Assembly: GCA_029249355.1 (NCBI GenBank) | Contig: JAQWHO010000104.1 | Span: 1 to 36,978 of the forward strand | Direction: 5' to 3' | Source: Thalassotalea sp. | GTDB lineage: Bacteria > Pseudomonadota > Gammaproteobacteria > Enterobacterales > Alteromonadaceae | DNA length: 36,978 bases | Part shown: one piece after another, positions 35,481-36,978 of the stretch | Position numbering within the stretch: the stretch's first letter is position 1 | How the letters are laid out: each line of letters starts with the position of its first letter | The notes under the pieces: generated by a model | What the model was told of the DNA's origin: nothing | Database searches by the model: none | What the model saw: the letters and a program-made list of their open reading frames with translations, nothing else | Position numbers and translations under genes: made by a program

Positions 35481-35507
35481 ACGTGAACACAATCTTCAAC
35501 ATAAAAC

Positions 35508-35521
35508 TGGAAGCGCTTCCA
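35508..35521. promoter_or_regulatory. LacI-type operator, transporter side
   Basis: A perfect TGGAAGCGCTTCCA palindrome in the lacI/transporter intergenic region, next to the predicted transporter promoter. Confidence 0.9.
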
Positions 35522-35566
35522 TTCTTGATCCATAAAAAATAAATTGCAATGATTTTCTGAACTTTT

Positions 35567-35580
35567 TGGAAGCGCTTCCA
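35567..35580. promoter_or_regulatory. LacI-type operator, regulator side
   Basis: A perfect TGGAAGCGCTTCCA palindrome, 59 bp centre to centre from the other site. A possible lacI -35 (TTGACG at 35584-35589) begins 4 bp beyond it, so autoregulation is likely; no good -10 at normal spacing is seen. Confidence 0.88.
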
Positions 35581-35710
35581 ATTTTGACGAGAATATGCCA
35601 TATTAAAATCCTGTACAGAAGTTGCTGCAGATTTAACTCTTGCTAGTGAAGAGTTTAACTTTCATGTTAAAGTCTACTAGAAAAAATTTTGAACACGCTA
35701 AAGGGTAATA

Positions 35711-36709
35711 ATGGCGACTATTTACGAAGTTTCAGCATTAGCTGGTGTATCACTTTCCTCAGTATCAAGAGTACTTAATGATCATGAGCATGTCAGTGAA
35801 AAAACCAAACAAAAAGTCATGGCGGCTATGGAAGAGCTGGGTTACCGGCCTAATAGTGTTGCGCGTTCTTTAGCGTCTAACCGTTCAAATAGTATTGGTG
35901 TTTTAGTCTCTGAGCTTCACGGGCCTTTTTATGGTGAAATGATCAGTAGTATTGAAATGGAACTAAGAAAGGCAGGAAAACATGCTGTTGTAACGGCAGG
36001 TCATAGTGTAGAAAAAAGTGAAAAAGAAGGTATAAACTTTTTAATCGACCGAAACTGCGATGCCATAATCATATTAATTGATTCACTGTCCAATGAGTTT
36101 TTAATTGAATTATCGAAAGGTTCAACTCCAATCGTAATATTGAACCGTTTGATCCCTGAAATTAAAGAAAACTGCTTCTATATTGATAATGAACTTGGCG
36201 GTTATTTAGCAACAAAACATATTATCGAGCAAGGACATAAAGAATTAGCTTATATTTCTGGCCCGCTATTTAAACAAGATGCCAATGAGCGTTTAAATGG
36301 TCATAAAAGAGCATTAAATGAAGCTAATTTAAAGTTTGATGAAGAACTGTTTTATGAAGGCGACTTTTTAACAACCAGTGGTCGTGTTGGTATTGATCAT
36401 TTAATTAAAACCAAACGTAAATTTACTGCCGCAGTATGCGCCAATGATGAAATGGCTTCTGGTGCGATGAAAGGTGTTAGAGATCATAATATGTCGATTC
36501 CACAAGACTGTTCAGTGATCGGTTTTGATAACGTTTATTTTGCTAATTATCTTCACCCTGAGCTGACAACAATGAATTATCCCATCAAAGAAATGGCGAA
36601 AATGTCAGCACAATGGATATTAAAAAATGTGTATAAACGACCTGATGTGTTTGTGAATAATAAATTTACCCCAGAATTAATTGTCAGAGATTCAATCACA
36701 AAAATTTAG
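35711..36709 (+). CDS. LacI-family transcriptional regulator of the beta-glucan locus
   Basis: A 332-aa regulator. The LacI helix-turn-helix occupies about residues 2-22 (TIYEVSALAGVSLSSVSRVL) and the hinge helix is near 47-56 (PNSVARSLAS). The periplasmic-binding-protein-like effector domain follows, with NSIGVLV, the GHKRAL segment, and CSVIGFDNVYFANYLHPELT near the C-terminus. It is divergent from the transporter-GH3-GH16 unit, and the six matching palindromes in this window are its probable binding sites. The effector is likely glucose or a short beta-glucoside, by locus context only. Confidence 0.94.
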   Translation: MATIYEVSALAGVSLSSVSRVLNDHEHVSEKTKQKVMAAMEELGYRPNSVARSLASNRSNSIGVLVSELHGPFYGEMISSIEMELRKAGKHAVVTAGHSVEKSEKEGINFLIDRNCDAIIILIDSLSNEFLIELSKGSTPIVILNRLIPEIKENCFYIDNELGGYLATKHIIEQGHKELAYISGPLFKQDANERLNGHKRALNEANLKFDEELFYEGDFLTTSGRVGIDHLIKTKRKFTAAVCANDEMASGAMKGVRDHNMSIPQDCSVIGFDNVYFANYLHPELTTMNYPIKEMAKMSAQWILKNVYKRPDVFVNNKFTPELIVRDSITKI

Positions 36710-36739
36710 AAGCCATCAACATTTACTTTTTTGGCTTCT
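36708..36739 (+). terminator. Hairpin at the end of lacI
   Basis: AGAAGCCA (36708-36715), overlapping the stop codon, pairs with TGGCTTCT (36732-36739) around a 16-nt loop, followed by GAATTTTC. The T-run is short, so it is a moderate terminator. It also faces the convergent phoH-like gene. Confidence 0.55.
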
Positions 36740-36770
36740 GAATTTTCAACATTCCTCTAAAAGAATTAAC

Positions 36771-36978
36771 TTACAAATTTTCTTCCGCAAACGAAGCTAA
36801 ACGACTACGAACAACACCGTTTAAATTAATGGTTGTGCTTCCTGGAAAGTCTTTAAAACGCTCAACAATATAGGTTAACCCTGAGGTTAACGCAGTTAAA
36901 TAATTACTGTCTATTTGCGCTAAATTTCCAGAGCAAACAAGCTTAGTGCCTTCACCACAACGCGTGATAATCGTTTTC
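36771..36978 (-). CDS. PhoH-family ATPase (C-terminal end, cut by window edge)
   Basis: About 69 C-terminal residues are present and the frame is open to the right edge. TIITRCGEGTKLVCSGNLAQ followed by ID, then LTSGLTYIVERF and VVRSRLASFAEE, match the last part of the PhoH ATP-binding domain. In this group a PIN nuclease domain usually precedes it (PhoH2 type), but that part lies outside the window. The gene is convergent with lacI and unrelated to the glucan genes. Confidence 0.8.
   Translation of the reverse strand, partial: KTIITRCGEGTKLVCSGNLAQIDSNYLTALTSGLTYIVERFKDFPGSTTINLNGVVRSRLASFAEENL

Noticed and set aside
1-36978. CRISPR arrays, tRNA or rRNA genes, prophage or integrase genes
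   Set aside because: No regularly spaced repeats of CRISPR type, no cloverleaf or rRNA-like segments and no phage or integrase proteins were seen on reading both strands.

Overview
The window looks like chromosomal DNA of a marine gammaproteobacterium of the Alteromonadales, most likely Colwelliaceae (Colwellia/Thalassotalea-like). The reasons are the AT-rich base composition, the gammaproteobacterial mraZ-rsmH-ftsL-ftsI-murE-murF order, and an algal-glucan utilisation locus built around a TonB-dependent receptor, lipoprotein glycosidases and a LacI-type regulator. The assignment is an inference from gene content; no 16S rRNA or other phylogenetic marker was compared.

Layout. (1) 1-5970, minus strand: start of the division and cell-wall (dcw) cluster, mraZ, rsmH, ftsL, ftsI, murE and the N-terminal part of murF (cut by the left edge). 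The genes overlap or nearly touch, and upstream of mraZ there is a promoter with three 10-bp-spaced MraZ boxes. (2) 6295-9911, plus strand: a small translationally coupled leader ORF followed by a Tat-exported GH109-type glycosidase, a sugar nucleotidyltransferase and an N-acetylhexosamine-kinase-like enzyme, probably an N-acetylgalactosamine salvage cassette. (3) 10241-16253: an sCache chemoreceptor, a MarR regulator and a large hybrid sensor kinase. Between the chemoreceptor and marR, three abutting RNA-like helices suggest an unannotated structured RNA. (4) 16368-36709: a beta-glucan (laminarin-type) utilisation locus.

In the glucan locus, surface or periplasmic lipoproteins GH16 (endo-beta-glucanase) and GH3 (exo-glucosidase) would cut the polymer. 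The TonB-dependent receptor would take up oligosaccharides across the outer membrane. A GPH-family symporter and an FHS-family glucose transporter would move small sugars across the inner membrane, and cytoplasmic GH1 would finish hydrolysis. Three pairs of the same 14-bp palindrome (TGGAAGCGCTTCCA and one-mismatch variants) lie upstream of GH1-GPH, of the receptor, and between the divergent lacI and FHS-GH3-GH16 genes. One LacI protein therefore probably controls all units.

The most intriguing part is 22883-28523: two flavin-dependent halogenase-family proteins, a SapC-family protein, a JmjC/cupin-type putative oxygenase and a DUF6445-type putative oxygenase, all cytoplasmic by sequence, downstream of the receptor and followed by a secreted polysaccharide deacetylase. 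The chemistry and substrate of this set cannot be read from the sequence. It looks like an oxidative or halogenating tailoring system tied to glycan uptake.

The right end carries a HEPN-like small protein, a candidate MITE-like inverted-repeat element between convergent genes, and the C-terminal end of a PhoH-family ATPase (cut by the right edge). No rRNA, tRNA, CRISPR array, complete insertion sequence or prophage was seen.
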